A DNA stretch of 64,000 nucleotides from Clostridium aestuarii (GCF_026735135.1 NZ_JAPQER010000001.1:193500-257499), one strand, 5' to 3'; positions 8,966-19,447 are shown, counted from the stretch's first letter. Made by a program: numbers and translations. The notes: generated by a model not told the origin, from the letters alone.

Positions 8966-10036
8966 CTATTGATTTAAAATTCTATTCCATTTATCAATCC
9001 AACTTGTTCTTACAGAATTTACAAATTTATAATCGATAACATTTGATTTTTCTAAGCTTTCGCCATATGTTAAGTTTTTGCTTTCTTCTTCTGAAAGTTT
9101 CACTTCAACATTTACAGGAGATTCTCCTAATGCTTTAGCTGTTCTCGTTTGAACTTCTTCACTTAATGCATAGTTTATAAATTTTAAAGCTAATTCTTTA
9201 TTTTTTGAACTTTTAACTACATTTATTGTGTTAAAATTTAAGTAAGCACCTTCTTCTGGGTCAATGAATTTAACATTAGGACTTGATTCTACCACTTTAG
9301 GATATGCAAAATCTGCTATAACAGCTGCTGTTATTTCTCCACTTGAGAACATATTTGCAAGATCTGATGATCTTTTATATGTTTTTACTAAGTTAGGTTT
9401 TAAAGCTTCTAATTCTTTAAAAGCAGCTTCTCCATTATCACCTTTAACATCAGCTCCGGCTTTAGCTGCTGCAGTATATACAACTGAAGGTCCAAAAGTA
9501 GTAGTTATATCTGGTATTGATACTTTACCCTTTAAAGATGCATTCCACAAGTCATTCCATGATTTAATTTCACCATCAACCTTTGATGGATCATATGCTA
9601 TAGCAGCTCTGTTTAAAGTATATGCTGGTCCATAACCTTGATTTATTAAGTATTTAGCTTTTTCTGTTATTTTTTCAGCATTTGGTATTTTACTATAGTC
9701 CACTTTTTCAAATAATCCCTCTTTAATTCCATCTTGTGCAAAACCTTCTGCCAAGTATACTATGTCAATATTACTATTTGGATTTGTCTTTAATTTAGTT
9801 AATCTTTCAGAGTTATTTCCTGTTTCCAATACTATTTTTACATTGTTTGCTTTTTCAAATGGTTTAAATACATTCTCCCAAAGCTTATCTTCACTATATC
9901 CCCAAGTTGAAATTACAAGTTCAGTTGGTTCACTGCTATCCTTTTTGTCTGTTTTTGCTTGTTTATTTTCACCACATCCTACAAATGCTGCAGTAACTAG
10001 AATTGATGTTAAAAATAAAGCTATTTTCTTCTTCAT
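8966..10036 (-). CDS. ABC transporter substrate-binding lipoprotein (PotD-like)
   Basis: A 356-residue extracellular solute-binding protein of the family that includes PotD and the iron-binding AfuA/FbpA proteins. It has a lipoprotein signal peptide (MKKKIALFLTSILVTAA, lipobox FVGC), so it is tethered to the outer face of the membrane. The mature protein has the two-lobed binding fold; STWGYSEDK near the N-terminus and LNRAAIAYDP are typical. It is the fourth gene of the importer operon and is followed by purine deaminases. Its ligand could be a polyamine or a purine-related compound; the sequence does not decide. Confidence 0.88.
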   Translation of the reverse strand: MKKKIALFLTSILVTAAFVGCGENKQAKTDKKDSSEPTELVISTWGYSEDKLWENVFKPFEKANNVKIVLETGNNSERLTKLKTNPNSNIDIVYLAEGFAQDGIKEGLFEKVDYSKIPNAEKITEKAKYLINQGYGPAYTLNRAAIAYDPSKVDGEIKSWNDLWNASLKGKVSIPDITTTFGPSVVYTAAAKAGADVKGDNGEAAFKELEALKPNLVKTYKRSSDLANMFSSGEITAAVIADFAYPKVVESSPNVKFIDPEEGAYLNFNTINVVKSSKNKELALKFINYALSEEVQTRTAKALGESPVNVEVKLSEEESKNLTYGESLEKSNVIDYKFVNSVRTSWIDKWNRILNQ

Positions 10037-10058
10037 ATCTACAATCCTCCTAAGTTTT

Positions 10059-11099
10059 TTATACTAATATTATTTTATTTGAAGGTAAATATAGTTTTAC
10101 CTTATCACCTTGCTTATACTTTATATCACTGCTCTCATTCACAACTAAAGTTCCTAAATCCGTTTCCACTGTGTATTGGTATTTTTCCCCTAAATATGTG
10201 CGAATCCCAATCACTCCCTTTATAACATTTTCTTCTTTATTTTCTCTTAATATTTCTATATCATCAGGTCTTATAGTTCCTTTAACATTTTTAGAATTTA
10301 ACTTATTTTCATAATCACAAGTAAATTTAACTCCTGAATTTGACTCATAAGTCTTTTCACCTATTACTTCAAAATCCAAAAAATTTTCGAACCCTACAAA
10401 TCTAGCTACAAACTCTGTAGATGGATAATTATAAATATTTTCAGGAGTATCATACTGCTCAATAACTCCCTTATTCATAACTGCCACCTTATCAGAAATA
10501 GAAAAACATTCTTCCTGATCATGAGTAACAAAAACTGTAGTTATTCCTAATTTCTGTTGAAGTCTTCTTATTTCTACTCTCATTTTTAATCTTAATTTTG
10601 CATCAAGATTGCTTAGTGGTTCATCTAAAAGCAAAAGATCAGGTTTTATAACAAGTGACCTAGCTATTGCAACCCTTTGTCTTTGCCCACCTGATAATTC
10701 TTTTGGATATCTGTTTTTATAATCCTGTAAATCAACAATTTCTAATATTTTATTAACCTTTTCATTAATTTCTTCTTTATTTGTCTTTCTCATTTTTAAT
10801 CCAAAAGCTACATTATCAAAAACCGTTAAATGAGGAAACAATGCATAGCTTTGAAATACAATACCAAAGTTTCTCTTATGAACAGAAACTTTAGTATAAT
10901 CTTTATCTTTAAAAATAAACTTTCCACCAGTAGGTTCTATAAATCCTGCAATAACCCTTAAAGTAGTAGTCTTTCCACAGCCACTGGGTCCTAATAAAGA
11001 AACTAATTCTCCTTCTTGTACATCTAAATTTAAATCTTTTAGTACATCTATTTTTCCATCATATGATACTTTTATACTTTCTAAATTTATTACCGCCAT
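10059..11099 (-). CDS. ABC transporter ATP-binding protein (PotA-like)
   Basis: A 346-residue ATPase for the adjacent importer. Walker A GPSGCGKTT is at residues 37-45, the signature LSGGQ at 135-139, Walker B LLLLDE at 155-160 and the H-loop in VFVTHDQEE. A C-terminal TOBE-type domain begins near residue 270, as in PotA, MalK and FbpC importer ATPases. It lies between the permease genes (upstream) and the binding protein (downstream) with short gaps, so one transcript is expected. Confidence 0.93.
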   Translation of the reverse strand: MAVINLESIKVSYDGKIDVLKDLNLDVQEGELVSLLGPSGCGKTTTLRVIAGFIEPTGGKFIFKDKDYTKVSVHKRNFGIVFQSYALFPHLTVFDNVAFGLKMRKTNKEEINEKVNKILEIVDLQDYKNRYPKELSGGQRQRVAIARSLVIKPDLLLLDEPLSNLDAKLRLKMRVEIRRLQQKLGITTVFVTHDQEECFSISDKVAVMNKGVIEQYDTPENIYNYPSTEFVARFVGFENFLDFEVIGEKTYESNSGVKFTCDYENKLNSKNVKGTIRPDDIEILRENKEENVIKGVIGIRTYLGEKYQYTVETDLGTLVVNESSDIKYKQGDKVKLYLPSNKIILV

Positions 11100-11115
11100 A
11101 ATACCCCTCCAAAAT

Positions 11116-11898
11116 CTATTTTGAAAAATAACTTAATCCTAAAGTTTTTTCTACAATGAACATTATTATAATAGTCATAATCATTAGAACAACCGAAAGA
11201 GCTGATACTGTAGGGTCGTAGTTATATTCTATATAGCTCATCATAGTAATTGGCAGAGTACTTACTCCAGGTCCTGTTAAAAATATGGATACAGGCACAT
11301 TATTAAATGAATTAATAAATGCCAACATAAATGCAGCTATAACCCCTGATGTTATATTCGGAAATACTACAAGAAAAAAAGTTTTTATACTGCCAGAACC
11401 CAAACTTATAGCAGCTTCTTCTATTGAATAATCAAAACTTTCAAGACTTGAAGCAATAACCCTTATTATATAAGGAATGATTATAACAGTATGACCTATT
11501 ATTAGACTTGTAAAAATAGGTAATCTTAACTTTATTATGATAAAATTAAACAATGCAAATCCAAAAACTATACCAGGCACTATTATTGGAGAAAAAAAGA
11601 TATTCTTTAAAATTGATTTTCCTTTAAACTCATATCTGCTCAATGAATATGCTGCTGGTATTCCAACAATAAGTGCTATTATTGTAGCTAACACCGAAAT
11701 TTCAATACTCATTTTAAAAGTTCTCATAAACATTTCCGAACTAAATATATTTGAAAACCACTTAAGACTAAAGCCTTGAGGCGGAAAAGTAATATATGTT
11801 TTAGACCCAAACGCTGTCGTTACAATTATCACTAAAGGTGCAAACAAAAACATATAAATTAAAGTTACAAAAAACGTCAGTAGTTTACTTTTCTTCAT
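11116..11898 (-). CDS. ABC transporter permease (PotC-like)
   Basis: An inner-membrane permease of about 260 residues with six membrane segments and the importer EAA loop (EEAAISLGSGSIKTF), which contacts the ATPase. I chose the ATG at 11898: it lies one base after the stop of the preceding permease, and GAGGTG inside that gene's last codons is its ribosome-binding site. A start six codons upstream would overlap. It forms a heterodimeric channel with the preceding gene product. Confidence 0.92.
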   Translation of the reverse strand: MKKSKLLTFFVTLIYMFLFAPLVIIVTTAFGSKTYITFPPQGFSLKWFSNIFSSEMFMRTFKMSIEISVLATIIALIVGIPAAYSLSRYEFKGKSILKNIFFSPIIVPGIVFGFALFNFIIIKLRLPIFTSLIIGHTVIIIPYIIRVIASSLESFDYSIEEAAISLGSGSIKTFFLVVFPNITSGVIAAFMLAFINSFNNVPVSIFLTGPGVSTLPITMMSYIEYNYDPTVSALSVVLMIMTIIIMFIVEKTLGLSYFSK

Positions 11899-11899
11899 T

Positions 11900-12730
11900 T
11901 TAAACACCTCTTTCATTTAACCTACTAGCTAATTTGTTTATTACAAAAATTATAGTTACAGTAGTTATACTCATAATAGCTGCTACTACAGAAGCTGAAT
12001 TCCAATCTCCAAGTGTCATGGTCTTTTGATATATTAATGTAGATAATACCATATTCCTATTTCCACCTAATAATTGTGGTGTAGTATACGCAGTTAATGA
12101 TCCTGTGAAAACCAAAACACTTCCAACAATAATTCCAGGTATACTTAAAGGAAATACTACTTTGAAAAAAGCTTTAATTCTACTTGCTCCTAAACTTTCC
12201 GCAGCTTCTAATAAATCATTTTCTATATTTTCCATAACTCCAACTAAGGATACTACCATTAGTGGAAGAAATAAATAAACCGTACCTACAATAATAGCAC
12301 TCTCTGTATACAAAAGTTTGTATGGCTCTTTGATAAGACCTACATTCATAAGAAATGTATTTATTATTCCATTCTTACCTAAAATGGTCATCCATGCAAA
12401 GGATCTTACAACGGAATTGGTTAAAAGAGGGAAAACTGTACAAGCAATCAATGCTCCTCTTATATTCTTATTGCTTCTAGAAATAAAATAAGCAACTGGT
12501 ATTCCTAATACCATAGTGATAACCGATGTAATTAGCGCAATTTTTAAAGTTCTTTTAAAGATTGAAACATAATATTCATCTTTAAAAAACTCAACATACT
12601 TATCAAAGCTAATACCTGTTTTACCATAAAAAGTAGGTATTATTATGTTAATAATCGGTATGAATAAAAACACTAATATCAATGCAATACCAGGAACCAA
12701 TAATAAATATAACCATTTGTTTTTCTTCAT
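11900..12730 (-). CDS. ABC transporter permease (PotB-like)
   Basis: A 276-residue permease with six membrane segments and an EAA loop (LLEAAESLGASRIKAFF), the first gene of the importer operon. It belongs to the PotB/PotH branch of the binding-protein-dependent permeases. A GAAAGGAAG ribosome-binding site precedes its ATG. A promoter about 120 bp upstream and translational coupling to the next permease support a six-gene unit running to 5927. Confidence 0.92.
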   Translation of the reverse strand: MKKNKWLYLLLVPGIALILVFLFIPIINIIIPTFYGKTGISFDKYVEFFKDEYYVSIFKRTLKIALITSVITMVLGIPVAYFISRSNKNIRGALIACTVFPLLTNSVVRSFAWMTILGKNGIINTFLMNVGLIKEPYKLLYTESAIIVGTVYLFLPLMVVSLVGVMENIENDLLEAAESLGASRIKAFFKVVFPLSIPGIIVGSVLVFTGSLTAYTTPQLLGGNRNMVLSTLIYQKTMTLGDWNSASVVAAIMSITTVTIIFVINKLASRLNERGV

Positions 12731-12792
12731 AAGGATTCTTCCTTTCTTGTAAATAAAAATCTTTTTTGAACTTAATCATTTTAATACTAAGT

Positions 12793-12821
12793 TAACTTTC
12801 GTAATGTAACGAACTTTATTG
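12793..12821. promoter_or_regulatory. Operator-like inverted repeat in the importer-operon leader
   Basis: An imperfect inverted repeat (TTCGT ... ACGAA with flanking AACTTT/AAAGTT) lies between the promoter and the first gene. One half, TAACGAACTTT, loosely resembles the Bacillus PurR box. It may bind a regulator or fold in the RNA. The assignment is weak. Confidence 0.3.
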
Positions 12822-12847
12822 AGCATAAATTAATTAAAATTCACTTT

Positions 12848-12876
12848 AGTATAACATTTGATATTTTCTTAGTCAA
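12848..12876 (-). promoter_or_regulatory. Sigma-A promoter of the importer-deaminase operon
   Basis: On the minus strand TTGACT is followed by exactly 17 bp and TATACT. This near-consensus promoter points at the first permease gene, leaving a leader of roughly 110 nt. No purine riboswitch pattern was recognised in that leader. Confidence 0.8.
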
Positions 12877-12902
12877 TATATAACTTAAAAAATTGCATAA
12901 TA

Positions 12903-12956
12903 AAAAAACAAAGTCATTCAAATTTGGTGAATCCAAATTCAATGACTTTGTTTTTT
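12903..12956. terminator. Bidirectional terminator after the ABC-F gene
   Basis: Outer arms AAAAAACAAAGTCATT and its complement (16 bp) enclose a second stem AATTTGG/CCAAATT. T runs on both strands let it end the ABC-F transcript; it is nine bases beyond the stop codon. Confidence 0.88.
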
Positions 12957-12964
12957 ATGTTATA

Positions 12965-14612
<1,648 letters not shown>

Positions 14613-14638
14613 ATCCTCCTTCCAACTTTTTCAAACAA

Positions 14639-14666
14639 AAAATTGCACAAATCACTGTGCAATTTT
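14639..14666. terminator. Intrinsic terminator in the ABC-F leader (attenuator or plsC terminator)
   Basis: A perfect 11-bp inverted repeat AAAATTGCACA with a 6-nt loop, followed on the minus strand by a T-rich run. It lies between a TATAAT box at 14683-14688 and the ABC-F ribosome-binding site, so it may attenuate that gene. It is also 134 bp past the plsC-like stop and could simply end that transcript. Confidence 0.7.
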
Positions 14667-14682
14667 CAATCTCACTCACTAA

Positions 14683-14688
14683 ATTATA
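14683..14688 (-). promoter_or_regulatory. Putative -10 box for the ABC-F gene
   Basis: A perfect TATAAT on the minus strand, about 100 bp before the ABC-F start. The -35 region 17-18 bp upstream is weak. Transcription from here would place the leader hairpin only about ten bases after the start site. Confidence 0.5.
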
Positions 14689-14799
14689 CACTTTTTTTTA
14701 AAATTATTAAACACTTTAATTCAAATAACTTGTTGAAAACATCATAATTTAGCTATTAACTGCCCTATACTTAAAAAATTTCATCTTTAAACTTAGTCA

Positions 14800-15504
14800 T
14801 CATAGTGCACTTTCAATTATATCATGGGTAATTTTAGCTAATTTCTTTTTTTCTTCTACAGATAACTTTTCTAAATATATAGGTTTGTGAACTACCATTT
14901 TTAAATTGTTACCTCTTACTTTATTTCCAACTTCTAAAACATTATATGTCCCATCTATAGTAATAGGCACTACAGGTACATTAGCTTTAAGTGCTAGTTT
15001 CATACTTCCTCTTTTAAAATCTATCATTTCTGATTTTAAACTTCTCGTTCCTTCTGGAAAAATAATCATAGAATATCCCTTTTTTAAATTTTCTACACCT
15101 TCGTTAATAGCTTTTATACCTTCTCGAATGTTTTTTCTATCAATATATACAGTATGCATTGCACTTAACCAGGTTCTAACCAGAGGAATTTTTTTTATCT
15201 CTTGTTTCGCAATAAAGCCTGTAAGCCTGTTCAAATTTGAAACTAAAATAAAGCCATCAAAAATTGCTTGATGATTTGCCACAAAAACACAAGGTTCATC
15301 TGGAATATTTTCCACTCCTCTTACATAAGTTTTAGTCTCAGTTTTTTTTAAAACATGATCCGATATAGCCTTAACCTTTTCATAAACATATTCATCTACA
15401 AGTTTAACTGATTTTTTTCTTAAAAAAAGTATTTTCACGCCTCCTATTATGCTATTTAGCAAAAGATAAACTCCAAAATATGTATACCAAAGTAATTTAA
15501 TCAT
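14800..15504 (-). CDS. plsC: 1-acyl-sn-glycerol-3-phosphate acyltransferase
   Basis: A 234-residue membrane-associated acyltransferase (PF01553) that adds the second acyl chain to lysophosphatidic acid in phospholipid synthesis. The catalytic HX4D motif is NHQAIFD and the phosphate-binding motif FPEGTRS; one N-terminal hydrophobic anchor is present. Length is normal. A GGGAGAAGG ribosome-binding site precedes the ATG. The diacylglycerol-kinase-like gene lies 31 bp upstream on the same strand, so a two-gene phospholipid unit is likely. Confidence 0.9.
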   Translation of the reverse strand: MIKLLWYTYFGVYLLLNSIIGGVKILFLRKKSVKLVDEYVYEKVKAISDHVLKKTETKTYVRGVENIPDEPCVFVANHQAIFDGFILVSNLNRLTGFIAKQEIKKIPLVRTWLSAMHTVYIDRKNIREGIKAINEGVENLKKGYSMIIFPEGTRSLKSEMIDFKRGSMKLALKANVPVVPITIDGTYNVLEVGNKVRGNNLKMVVHKPIYLEKLSVEEKKKLAKITHDIIESAL

Positions 15505-15535
15505 TTGTCCTTCTCCCTCTTTCTTTAGTGTATTA

Positions 15536-16414
15536 TTATGGAATAATAACTTTTATACTCTTAGGAATTATCTGTAAATCAATTTGTTGAACTTTTATTA
15601 ATTCCCCATCAATATTTACCAAGATTCCTTTTTCTGATATCAATGTTATCTTTTTACCTTTATAAAAGGATACTTCTTTTATATCAGAATGTTTTCCTTT
15701 CATAAGCTTTGGGAATAAAACTAGTATTTTCATTTTACTTAGTTTATCAATAACACAGATATCCAAAATACCATCTTGTAAATCTGCATAAGGAGATACT
15801 TTCATACCTCCACCATAATATTTTCCATTTGCAATTGCTAATAGTGTTATTTGAGATTTTATTTCTTTATCATCAATTTTTAACTTAATATGTTTATATT
15901 TATAAGTAAATATTGTCATAAAAATACTTAATATATAAGCTACCCCCCCTGAAATAAAGGGAAATGTTTTTAATTTTCTAGCGTTATTTGTTACTTCCGC
16001 ATCAATACCTACAGAAGAAATATTTATAAAATATCTATCATTAATCTTTGCTAAATCTAGCATTTCAGTTTTTCCAAATATAGTGCTTTTTAATATTTCT
16101 TTAACAGAAGTTCCTTTATTAATACTTCTTACAAAATCATTGCCGCTTCCACTAGGTATAACTGCAAGACAGCTATTACTATTAACCATACCATTCAAAA
16201 CTTCATTAAGAGTTCCATCACCACCAACAGAATAAACTCTATAATCTTCTTTATTTACATAATTTCTAACTAATTCAGTAGCGTGTCCTTGTCTTTCAGT
16301 TATTTCAATAATAAACTCCTCATCTATTTCTTTAAATATATTCTTGATTTCTGGTATAATCTCACTTGCTTTCCCTTTACCAGCTTTAGGATTTATAATA
16401 AATAAGTGTTTCAT
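15536..16414 (-). CDS. Diacylglycerol kinase / YegS-like lipid kinase
   Basis: A 292-residue lipid kinase of the DgkB/YegS family (PF00781). GGDGTLNE, the nucleotide-binding loop, and PSGSGND, the second kinase motif, are intact. It would phosphorylate diacylglycerol or another lipid, feeding phosphatidate to the next-gene acyltransferase pathway. The ATG at 16414 is preceded by AGAGGT and begins the normal MKHLFIINPKAGKG N-terminus; the longer frame from 16462 adds 16 atypical residues and is less likely. Confidence 0.9.
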   Translation of the reverse strand: MKHLFIINPKAGKGKASEIIPEIKNIFKEIDEEFIIEITERQGHATELVRNYVNKEDYRVYSVGGDGTLNEVLNGMVNSNSCLAVIPSGSGNDFVRSINKGTSVKEILKSTIFGKTEMLDLAKINDRYFINISSVGIDAEVTNNARKLKTFPFISGGVAYILSIFMTIFTYKYKHIKLKIDDKEIKSQITLLAIANGKYYGGGMKVSPYADLQDGILDICVIDKLSKMKILVLFPKLMKGKHSDIKEVSFYKGKKITLISEKGILVNIDGELIKVQQIDLQIIPKSIKVIIP

Positions 16415-16521
16415 TACTTTACCTCTTTCGTTTGAAAATATATGTCTCTTTAGTAATTTCATTTTATATTATATCAGAAAACCACATTATTAAACATCAA
16501 TTACACTATTCAGTTACTCGG

Positions 16522-16557
16522 TGACAGAGGATAATTACTGTCAATTCTCCTCTGTCA
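16522..16557. repeat. 10-bp inverted repeat, operator-like
   Basis: TGACAGAGGA and its exact complement are separated by 16 bp. No T run follows on either strand, so it is not a typical terminator. It lies 60-100 bp upstream of the small RHH-like gene's promoter and about 110 bp from the kinase start. It may be a protein-binding site. Confidence 0.4.
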
Positions 16558-16608
16558 GTTATAATTTATAAAAAATAAATTAGATACCGTTTTCACTAAT
16601 TTACTTTA

Positions 16609-16637
16609 TTTACATTTTATGTTTATTGGTATATAAT
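16609..16637 (+). promoter_or_regulatory. Sigma-A promoter of the small RHH-like gene
   Basis: TTTACA, 17 bp, TATAAT on the plus strand, about 30 bp before the ATG at 16668, so the gene has its own strong promoter and a short leader with GGGAGG. Confidence 0.8.
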
Positions 16638-16667
16638 ATGGTTGTATTTTGAGGGAGGTACAAATAT

Positions 16668-16898
16668 ATGCAAAATTCAGTTAAAGATTATACTTTTTCA
16701 CTACCTGTAGATTTAGTTGTAAAATTAAAGGAGTATTCAAAAAAAGGCTATACACCTTCATTTGATAATGCTATTGTAGCAGCTGTTAAAAATTATATAA
16801 AATCAATAGAAACACAAAAAATATATGATGAAATAACAGCTACTTCTAAAGATCCTTTATTTACAGCATCAGTTAAAAATGCATTAAATATCATTTAA
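16668..16898 (+). CDS. Small ribbon-helix-helix-like protein
   Basis: A 76-residue protein with a strong promoter and ribosome-binding site, so it is probably real. The pattern of a short strand (YTFSLP), a helix (DLVVKLKEYS), a turn and a second helix (FDNAIVAAVKNYIKSI) looks like a ribbon-helix-helix DNA-binding fold, as in CopG-type repressors and antitoxins. No toxin-like partner lies next to it; the following gene is a convergent aminotransferase. A DNA-binding role is inference from pattern only. Confidence 0.65.
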   Translation: MQNSVKDYTFSLPVDLVVKLKEYSKKGYTPSFDNAIVAAVKNYIKSIETQKIYDEITATSKDPLFTASVKNALNII

Positions 16899-16922
16899 CT
16901 TAATATAGTTTTTATTCAAACA

Positions 16923-16961
16923 AAAACTATCAGAGTGTATTAGCTACATTCTGATAGTTTT
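16923..16961. terminator. Bidirectional terminator, AAAACTATCA-type
   Basis: 17-bp arms (AAAACTATCAGAGTGTA, one G-U pair) with a 5-nt loop between the RHH-like gene and the convergent aminotransferase. A related hairpin ends the lysozyme-like gene at 56449-56486. Confidence 0.85.
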
Positions 16962-16983
16962 ATTAAATCATTAACCCTTTAAC

Positions 16984-18165
16984 TTACTTAAATTCTTGAA
17001 CCAATTTTTCAAAAGCAGAAATAGAATTTTTAATCATTTCAAAACTCACACAGTAGGACATTCTAAAATATCCTGGACATCCAAATCCACTACCTGGTAC
17101 CAGCAATAAATTATATTTCATTGCTCTCTTTACAAATTCTACATCATCCTCAATAAGTGCTTTAGGAAAAAGATAAAACGCTCCTTTTGGTTTCACACAT
17201 TCAAAACCAAGTCTTGTAAGATTTTCATATAAAAAATCTCTTCTCATTTTATATGCTGTAATATCTACTCTAGCATCTATTGCATCTCCCACAACCTTTT
17301 GAAATAATGCAGGAGCATTTACAAACCCTAAAGTACGATTACAAAAACTTAAAGCATTCATAAACATATTTATATTTTTAATTTTGTTACTTGCTGCAAT
17401 GTAACCTATTCTTTCTCCTGCAAGCCCTAATGATTTACTAAACGAATTTACAATAATAGCATTATTAAAAATAGAAAGTATGCTTGGAAGTTTTATATCA
17501 TCATAAAGTATTTCACTGTATGGTTGATCTGAAATTACAAATATATCTGTACCATATTCATCTTCTTTTTTTGCAACAATCATTGCAATATTCTTTAATT
17601 TTTCTTCTCCATATATAACTCCAGTAGGATTATTAGGAGTATTAATAATAACTGCTTTCGTATTTGATGTGATGTTTTTTTCTAATTCATTTAAATTTGG
17701 TTCAAAAGTTGAAGTATCAGGAGAAACCACTACTGTTTTTCCACCATGATTATTTGCATAAAAATTATACTCAACAAAATATGGTGCAAACACAATAACT
17801 TCTTCTCCTTGATTAAGCAACGCTTTTAAAACAACATTTAACCCTCCAGCAGCTCCAACTGTCATTACTATATTTTCACTTGAAAGCTTAATTCCACTTT
17901 CTTTTTCCAAAGATTTTGCTATTTTTTCGCGAACATCAGTAAAACCAGCATTGTTCATATATCTATGAATTCCTTTTTCATCACTCAAGATATGTTTTTT
18001 TAGTGACTCAGTAACCTCTTTTGGAGGTTCTGCATACGGATTTCCAAGACTATAATCATAAACCTTATCTGCCCCATACTTTTCAGCAAGTCTTGCACCT
18101 TCTTCAAACATTGCTCTTATCCATGAAGACCTACTTAAATTATCTACAACCTTTTCTGAAAACAT
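16984..18165 (-). CDS. Pyridoxal-phosphate aminotransferase, class I/II
   Basis: A 393-residue cytoplasmic fold-type I aminotransferase resembling aspartate aminotransferases. NTPNNPTG binds the cofactor region, SDQPYSEI carries the conserved aspartate and tyrosine, and the Schiff-base lysine is in NSFSKSLGLAGERIGY. The last arginine region FRMSYC that binds the substrate carboxylate is present. Substrate specificity (aspartate, alanine or aromatic) cannot be read. It is apparently monocistronic with an AAAGGGG ribosome-binding site. Confidence 0.9.
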   Translation of the reverse strand: MFSEKVVDNLSRSSWIRAMFEEGARLAEKYGADKVYDYSLGNPYAEPPKEVTESLKKHILSDEKGIHRYMNNAGFTDVREKIAKSLEKESGIKLSSENIVMTVGAAGGLNVVLKALLNQGEEVIVFAPYFVEYNFYANNHGGKTVVVSPDTSTFEPNLNELEKNITSNTKAVIINTPNNPTGVIYGEEKLKNIAMIVAKKEDEYGTDIFVISDQPYSEILYDDIKLPSILSIFNNAIIVNSFSKSLGLAGERIGYIAASNKIKNINMFMNALSFCNRTLGFVNAPALFQKVVGDAIDARVDITAYKMRRDFLYENLTRLGFECVKPKGAFYLFPKALIEDDVEFVKRAMKYNLLLVPGSGFGCPGYFRMSYCVSFEMIKNSISAFEKLVQEFK

Positions 18166-18279
18166 AAAATCGCCCCTTTTTATTTATAAATACGCCAACC
18201 CTCTGACTTTAATTATTTAACATTTTACTACAAACCATTAATTTATACCATACATATAATTTAAAAATTTTATACATTA

Positions 18280-19266
18280 TTAAATTTTTCTTGTTGTTTT
18301 TCTTAAAATTAATTCAGGATTTAAAACTGTATTATCTACTTCTTTATTATTAATTTTATCTAATATGGTTTTTGCAGCAATTACCCCCATATTATATTTA
18401 GGCTGTGCTATAGTTGTAAGTGAAATTTCAGGCAACTGTGCAAAAGATATATCATCAAATCCAATTACACCTATATCTTCTGGAATATTTAGTCCATATT
18501 CACGAACAGCTTGCATAACCCCAAGCGCTAACATATCTGTACCTGCAAAAACACCTGTTGGTATAATTCCTTTCTTCAAAGAATTCTTTATTAGTGTATA
18601 TCCACTTTCCCTTGTAAAATCACCATTTTTAATCAAAGTCTCATCTAATTCAATTCCTTCTTCTGTCAGTGCTAACTTATACCCCTCTAAACGCATTCTA
18701 TTGGTTTCAATGCTGTTTTGTCCACCTATAAACATTATCTTTTTATATGCATTCTCTAAAAGATGTTTTGTTGCTAAATATCCACCTTTTTTATCATCAA
18801 TTACAACAAAATTTTCTTCTTTATATCCACTTTTAGTAGCTACACTTACTATAGGAATATCTATATTCTCTAAAGACCAACTTTTCATCCCACTATGTGC
18901 TAAAATTATACCATCTACCTGTTTACTAATTAATAAATCTATATATTTTTTCTCTCTTTTCACTTCCCAGTTTGAATTGCACAAAAATACATTATACCCA
19001 TGTTCATTTAATTTTTCTTCTACACCTCTAGCTATCTCGGGATAAAAGGGATTAGTTATATCGGGAATAATAAGTCCTATTGTATTTGTTTTATTAGTAA
19101 CTAATCCTTGTGCTATTGCATTAGGTTTATAATTCATTTTTTTAGCAGTTTTCCTAACTTTATCTTTTGTTTTATCACTAATATCATAGCTATCATTTAA
19201 AGCTTTTGAAACTGTAGCTATAGAAATATTTAATTCTTTTGCAATATCTTTAATTGTAGTTGACAT
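18280..19266 (-). CDS. LacI family transcriptional regulator
   Basis: A 328-residue LacI/GalR repressor. The N-terminal helix-turn-helix (TIKDIAKELNISIATVSKALN) is followed by the hinge and a periplasmic-binding-like sensor domain (residues about 60-328). I start at the ATG at 19266, the usual MSTTIKDIA beginning; the upstream codon adds three residues. It lies 170 bp downstream of the iolG-like gene on the same strand. Two LacI-type palindromes in front of iolG are its likely targets, with a sugar or inositol-type effector, by inference. Confidence 0.92.
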   Translation of the reverse strand: MSTTIKDIAKELNISIATVSKALNDSYDISDKTKDKVRKTAKKMNYKPNAIAQGLVTNKTNTIGLIIPDITNPFYPEIARGVEEKLNEHGYNVFLCNSNWEVKREKKYIDLLISKQVDGIILAHSGMKSWSLENIDIPIVSVATKSGYKEENFVVIDDKKGGYLATKHLLENAYKKIMFIGGQNSIETNRMRLEGYKLALTEEGIELDETLIKNGDFTRESGYTLIKNSLKKGIIPTGVFAGTDMLALGVMQAVREYGLNIPEDIGVIGFDDISFAQLPEISLTTIAQPKYNMGVIAAKTILDKINNKEVDNTVLNPELILRKTTRKI

Positions 19267-19369
19267 ATATATCATCCATTCATTTATTTTTGTATCTATC
19301 CTATCATAAAAATATACATTTTAAAAGAATATTGAGTTGCACTATTCTTAAACTGTTTGCTAATATAAT

Positions 19370-19420
19370 AAAAAAGAGGATAAAAAGTTTTATAAAAGTA
19401 AAACCATTCATCCCTTTTTA
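19370..19420. terminator. Probable terminator of the iolG-like gene
   Basis: On the minus strand an imperfect stem AAAAAGGGAT/ATCCTCTTTTTT encloses a second stem GTTTTA/TAAAAC and ends in a T run. It lies 28 bp past the iolG stop and before the LacI gene. Confidence 0.6.
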
Positions 19421-19447
19421 GTAATATAAACTAAATAACCTATCTTA

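Noticed and set aside
12731..12847. Purine riboswitch before the importer-deaminase operon
   Set aside because: The conserved core patterns of the guanine/adenine riboswitch were not found in the leader.
16668..16898. Toxin-antitoxin pair
   Set aside because: No second small gene lies beside the RHH-like protein; both neighbours are ordinary genes on the other strand.
18365..19045. A 226-codon plus-strand frame opposite the LacI gene
   Set aside because: The minus-strand LacI regulator has full family motifs; the plus frame has none.
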